Shown here piece by piece: positions 60,183 to 64,000 of a stretch of DNA of 64,000 nucleotides. Source of the stretch: JBMOGA01 sp049318625 (GTDB lineage: Bacteria > Pseudomonadota > Alphaproteobacteria > Rhizobiales > Hyphomicrobiaceae); NCBI GenBank assembly GCA_049318625.1, contig JBMOGA010000003.1, positions 62,001 to 126,000 of the forward strand, read 5' to 3'. A program made the translations under genes and the position numbers. The notes below the pieces were generated by a model. That model was not told the DNA's origin, made no database searches, and saw only the letters and a program-made list of their open reading frames with translations. Numbering within the stretch: the stretch's first letter is position 1; every line of letters begins with the position of its first letter.

Positions 60183-61250
60183 TCAGCTCCGGATCGCAAG
60201 TTCGAGGCCGCGCGCACGTCCGAGCGCGGCCAGTTCGTCGAAGACGCCGACGCCGATCGGCACGCCCGCGACGCGCCGCTGTTCCATCAGCAGCGCCTCG
60301 CGCTCGCCCGGCAGATAGACTCGCGCCACGCCGTCGGCGCGCTTGACGCCGCGGATGTCCGCGATCGCCTTCTCCATGCGGCGCGCATAATGATCGGGGT
60401 CCTCGAACGCCGCCACCGGCAGCGCCGCGAAGGCATGGCCGACGTTCTGTGGCCGGTCCAGATCCTCGTACATGTGCGTGACCTCGCTGCCGAACGCGGC
60501 GCCCGACAGCATCGTACTCATGAGACCGATCGCCAGTGTCAGCGCATACCCCTTGGGCCCGCCGACCGGCGCGACGAAGCCCTGCAGAGCGACCGCGGCG
60601 TCGGCGGTCGGCGCCCCGTCCGGCCCGATCGCCCAGTCGGCCGGGATCGGCCGGCCCTCCTTGGCGGCGACGATGATCTTCCCGCGCGCCGCCACGCTGC
60701 ACGCCATGTCGAGCACGACCGGCCTTTCGCGGCCCGCCGGAAACGCCATCGCGAACGGATTGTTGCCGAGCATGGCCTCCGCGCCGCCCCACGGCACCAT
60801 GTGGTTGATGCCGCCGATGGTGAACGCGAGCCCGATCATCTGCGCCGCGACCGCCATCTCGGCATAGAGCGCGGCGGCCCCGAAATGGTTCGAGTTGCGC
60901 ACGGTCACCCACGACGGCTCGCCCTCCCGCCGCGCCTTGTCGATCGCGACCTCCATGGCCCGCATGCCGACCCACTGGCCCATCCCGTTGTCGCCGTCGA
61001 TCACGGCGGTGGTGCGGGTCTCGCGAACGGTATGAACCACGGGGCTCGGATTGTTGGCGCGCGCCGTGAGCCGCTCCACATAGATGGGCAACCGCACCAC
61101 GCCATGGCTCTCGACACCCCGCAGGTCCGCCTCGACGAGGTTGGCGGCCACGGCGGCCGCATGCTCCGGCGCCATTCCCGTGGTCTCGAATGCCTGCCGG
61201 CAGAACGCGACGAGCGCCGCCGCATCGACCAGCACCATGCGTTCCGACAT
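60183..61250 (-). CDS. Ldh2/MDH2-family dehydrogenase
   Basis: A 355-residue NAD(P)-dependent oxidoreductase of the malate/L-lactate dehydrogenase family, which also includes ureidoglycolate dehydrogenase (AllD) and delta-1-piperideine-2-carboxylate reductases. Landmarks are DLRGVESHGVVRLPIYVERL, catalytic His in RNSNHFGAAALYA, NNPFAMAFP and GGPKGYALTLAIGLMS. It is first in an operon with the aldo/keto reductase. In this amide/ureido-rich block an AllD-like or keto-acid reductase role is possible but not shown. Confidence 0.86.
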   Translation of the reverse strand: MSERMVLVDAAALVAFCRQAFETTGMAPEHAAAVAANLVEADLRGVESHGVVRLPIYVERLTARANNPSPVVHTVRETRTTAVIDGDNGMGQWVGMRAMEVAIDKARREGEPSWVTVRNSNHFGAAALYAEMAVAAQMIGLAFTIGGINHMVPWGGAEAMLGNNPFAMAFPAGRERPVVLDMACSVAARGKIIVAAKEGRPIPADWAIGPDGAPTADAAVALQGFVAPVGGPKGYALTLAIGLMSTMLSGAAFGSEVTHMYEDLDRPQNVGHAFAALPVAAFEDPDHYARRMEKAIADIRGVKRADGVARVYLPGEREALLMEQRRVAGVPIGVGVFDELAALGRARGLELAIRS

Positions 61251-61408
61251 CCGCGCGTCTCCATCCCAGTTCCCCGTCTGCGGGCATCATCGCGGCAACG
61301 GCGCGAATTGGCCACCGCGCCCCGCGCATGGGCGCCTCCCGCGGCAGCGCGAACCCGTGGAGCGACCCGCGCCGGATCGATGCCGGCTGTCCGGCCGCAA
61401 CCCGCCGC

Positions 61409-62233
61409 TCATCGCAAGCGGATCGTGACGGCGCCGCTGAAACTGCCGCCGGGTGGGGGTGGAAAGCTCGCACCCGTCGCAATGCTGCGAATGGCCTTGT
61501 CGATCGTCAAGTCGCCCGACGACGCGATGATGGCGACCGCGCTCACCGATCCGGACGGCCCGATGGTGAGGCTCAACCCGACGCTCGCCGTGGCATTCGT
61601 GAAACCGATCGCCTTCGCCCGCGCCTGCAGGATGGCCCGGACGTGCGCGCCGTAACCCGCCGTTGCAGTGCTCCCACCACCGCCTGCGCTCGAATGCGCG
61701 CTCTTGCCGGCACCGGCCGTGCTCGCCCCCTCGGACTTGCGCCGCGGCGTCGGTTCCTTCTTCTCGGAGGGAACCGTGGCAGGCTTGACTTCGGGAGGCT
61801 CCGGACGCCGTTCCATACTCGGCGCCTCGTGCCGAGCCTCCGGCTCGTCCGGCTCGTGGTGCGGCGCGAGATCGGCAACCTCGGTGCTCGCTGGCGCCAA
61901 CACCGGTTGGGGCACCGCATCGAGGGGCGTCTCCGGCTCCTTCGGCGGCGGCGGCTCAGGCAGAGCACGGGGCGCATCGGCCAATGGGGGAGGGCTGTAC
62001 TCCGGCACGGTCGCCGGCTCGGAGGATGGCGCGCTCTCGGCCGCTTCCTCGGCCGGCCCGTCCTGATGGAGGCCGATGGCGATCGGGCCCGGCAGCACGT
62101 TGCCGACGCCGGACATGTTGGTGGCGAGCACGCCGCCCGCGTAAAGACCGGTGATCAGGCAGCACAGCACCGTCCGCCGTCTCATCGACGATACGGCCGG
62201 ATCGGCAAGCTTGGCTGGTGCACGAGGCGTCAT
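61409..62233 (-). CDS. TonB-like energy-transducing protein
   Basis: A 274-residue protein. A short cytoplasmic N-terminus is followed by one hydrophobic segment (about 20-38, VLCCLITGLYAGGVLA), a long Pro/Glu-rich periplasmic stretch (about 58-165), and a Gly/Ser linker. The C-terminal TonB-like domain (about 190-274) contains GYGAHVRAILQARAKAIGF and GPSGSVSAVAIIASSGD. TonB links the ExbBD motor to outer-membrane receptors. Its ATG overlaps the exbD stop by 4 bases. It is the last gene of the cobN-exbB-exbD-tonB set. Confidence 0.82.
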   Translation of the reverse strand: MTPRAPAKLADPAVSSMRRRTVLCCLITGLYAGGVLATNMSGVGNVLPGPIAIGLHQDGPAEEAAESAPSSEPATVPEYSPPPLADAPRALPEPPPPKEPETPLDAVPQPVLAPASTEVADLAPHHEPDEPEARHEAPSMERRPEPPEVKPATVPSEKKEPTPRRKSEGASTAGAGKSAHSSAGGGGSTATAGYGAHVRAILQARAKAIGFTNATASVGLSLTIGPSGSVSAVAIIASSGDLTIDKAIRSIATGASFPPPPGGSFSGAVTIRLR

Positions 62234-62670
62234 TCGGCGGCGCGCGCTCGCGTCTCCTTCGTCCGCGTGATGATCGACAGGCGCGTGATCCCTGCCGTCG
62301 CCAGATCGTCGAGGACGCCGACGACATCGGCATAGGCCGCGGCCCGGTCCCCCTTGATGTGCACGGGACGCATGGTATCGCCGGCCAGCTGCTTGACGCG
62401 CGCCGGAAGCTCCGCCCGGACAACCTCCTCGGCGTTGACGAAGGCCTTGCCGTCGCTGCCGATGCTGACGATGATCGGCTCCTGCGGCTCGAGCGGCTGG
62501 GCCATGCGCGTTTGCGGCAACTCGACGTTCATGCCGGTCGCCAGCATCGGCGCCGTCACCATGAAGATCACCAGCAGCACCAGCATCACGTCGATGAACG
62601 GCGTGACGTTCATCTCCGCCAGCGGCGTGTAGATGTCGTCCTCGTGACCCGGCTTGCTCGAGAAGGCCAT
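62230..62670 (-). CDS. exbD: ExbD-type biopolymer transport protein
   Basis: A 146-residue inner-membrane protein with one helix near the N-terminus. The motif MNVTPFIDVMLVLLVIFMV (about 18-36) includes the essential Asp of the proton pathway. The rest is a periplasmic domain (IIVSIGSDGKAFVNAEEV). The start is 2 bases after the ExbB stop, and the stop overlaps the TonB-like start. It forms the proton-driven motor with ExbB. Confidence 0.9.
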   Translation of the reverse strand: MAFSSKPGHEDDIYTPLAEMNVTPFIDVMLVLLVIFMVTAPMLATGMNVELPQTRMAQPLEPQEPIIVSIGSDGKAFVNAEEVVRAELPARVKQLAGDTMRPVHIKGDRAAAYADVVGVLDDLATAGITRLSIITRTKETRARAAE

Positions 62671-62672
62671 GG

Positions 62673-63326
<654 letters not shown>

Positions 63327-63333
63327 CGGACCC

Positions 63334-64000
63334 TCATCCCACCAAGGCCGCGCGCCGCTGCAGCAGCGCTTGCGCCAGCTCCCACGCGATCCCGGCGCCG
63401 AAGCTGCCGATCAGAACCGCGTAGAGCCCCCACATCGGCATCGGATCGGGCTGCGGCTGCGGTTTGGCCTGCTTCTCGAGCTTGACGCCGGTGACCGTCG
63501 GCTCGGCCGCGGCCGTTTGCGCCTCGGCCGCTGGTTCGGACGGCGCCGGAGACGGCGCCGGCAGCAGGCCGAACCCGGCCGCCTTCGCCGCGACGAACGC
63601 GGCGAACTTCTGGTTTTCGACCAGGAGGTCGCGCGAACGTGCGATCTCCTGATGGGTTTCGACCAGTGCGCGGACCACTTCCTCCGGCGCATCCCAGTAG
63701 CCCTTGCGGACGGCCTCGAGCATACGCTCGCTGATCTGCGCCAGCGCCGCCGGGTGATGCTCCTTGAACCACTCGCGCATACCGAGCTTCAGCTTGTCGT
63801 CGACATAGACCTCGAAGAACTCCTGCCATTGGTCGGCGCGCACGCTGGAACGGTCCATCACGTTCCAGCCCCAGAAATTGTTGACCACGTCGACCATCTT
63901 GGTCGCACCCGAGTAGCGCTCGTTCATCATCTCCTTCACGTAGCGGGGATGGAAATACCGGCTGCGCAGCTCGATGCCCATGAACTCGGCGACCGTCTGG
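63334..64000 (-). CDS. CobN-like chelatase large subunit with C-terminal membrane anchor (5' part outside window)
   Basis: The last 221 residues are visible. The segment YFHPRYVKEMMNERYSGATK and VNNFWGWNVMDRS is the conserved C-terminal region of CobN/BchH-type chelatases, the porphyrin-handling subunit family of cobaltochelatase. Unlike CobN of the aerobic B12 route, the protein continues after DLLVENQKF with a Pro/Ala-rich linker and one membrane helix (MWGLYAVLIGSFGAGIAWEL) close to its end. CobN-like proteins of this kind, encoded with ExbB/ExbD/TonB genes, are known in other bacteria; a Bacteroides homologue (HmuS) has been linked to removing iron from haem. Chelatase versus dechelatase function cannot be decided here. 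Confidence 0.82.
   Translation of the reverse strand, partial: QTVAEFMGIELRSRYFHPRYVKEMMNERYSGATKMVDVVNNFWGWNVMDRSSVRADQWQEFFEVYVDDKLKLGMREWFKEHHPAALAQISERMLEAVRKGYWDAPEEVVRALVETHQEIARSRDLLVENQKFAAFVAAKAAGFGLLPAPSPAPSEPAAEAQTAAAEPTVTGVKLEKQAKPQPQPDPMPMWGLYAVLIGSFGAGIAWELAQALLQRRAALVG

Noticed and set aside
63334..64000. Plain aerobic cobaltochelatase cobN
   Set aside because: The C-terminal linker plus membrane helix and the exbB-exbD-tonB neighbours are not features of the standard cobN locus; only the family name is retained.

Overview
The window is GC-rich DNA from an alphaproteobacterium, most likely of the order Hyphomicrobiales (Rhizobiales). The evidence is the codon use, an RpoH-type sigma factor beside rluD, a full CtrA-type box (TTAA-N7-TTAA) in front of a cell-wall amidase, and the density of Bug/TctC, TRAP, ABC and hydantoinase-type catabolic genes. 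The genus cannot be fixed from the sequence. No integrase, transposase, phage gene, CRISPR array or rRNA was found. One tRNA (Glu, CTC) is present.

Region 1 (1-12.9 kb) is mostly housekeeping: a PRISE-type SDR (cut by the left edge), xanthine phosphoribosyltransferase, a D-hydantoinase/dihydropyrimidinase, two adjacent RlpA-like cell-wall proteins, a TauE/SafE permease, an XRE regulator, a zinc dehydrogenase, a periplasmic N-acetylmuramoyl-L-alanine amidase, rpoH, rluD, a small membrane protein and tRNA-Glu.

Region 2 (13-26.5 kb) is a catabolic block. An SsuABC/TauABC-like importer shares an operon with a GMC flavin oxidoreductase. Divergent from it is a GntR (UTRA) regulator followed by an enolase-superfamily enzyme. 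Then come an SDR without the usual catalytic residues, a 3-hydroxyisobutyrate-dehydrogenase-like enzyme, and a tctB-tctA-bug-mmgE/prpD operon. A 192-residue unknown protein is divergent from that operon.

Region 3 (26.6-40.6 kb) is regulatory and metabolic: a HisC-like aminotransferase, a Ser/Thr kinase fused to a universal-stress domain with a PPP-like phosphatase directly upstream in the same operon, an MHS-type MFS transporter, a receiver / small membrane protein / symporter-histidine-kinase operon, a HisD-family dehydrogenase with an SDR, and a molybdenum hydroxylase pair. A fragment of an outer-membrane barrel protein follows.

Region 4 (41-61 kb) is a second catabolic block for amide, ureido or amino-acid-like compounds: two amidases, a TRAP importer, diaminopropionate ammonia-lyase, a dihydroorotase-like amidohydrolase, a beta-hydroxyacid dehydrogenase, an aldehyde dehydrogenase, an N-carbamoyl-D-amino-acid hydrolase, a complete Dpp-like ABC importer, an aldo/keto reductase and an Ldh2-family dehydrogenase.

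Region 5 (61.4-64 kb) is the 3' end of a cobN-like chelatase gene with a C-terminal membrane anchor. It is followed with overlaps or gaps of a few bases by exbB, exbD and a TonB-like gene, suggesting an energised, membrane-tethered tetrapyrrole/metal system that continues past the right edge.

A repeated local habit is the use of perfect GC-rich hairpins without a U-run after genes, and especially between substrate-binding-protein genes and their operon neighbours.
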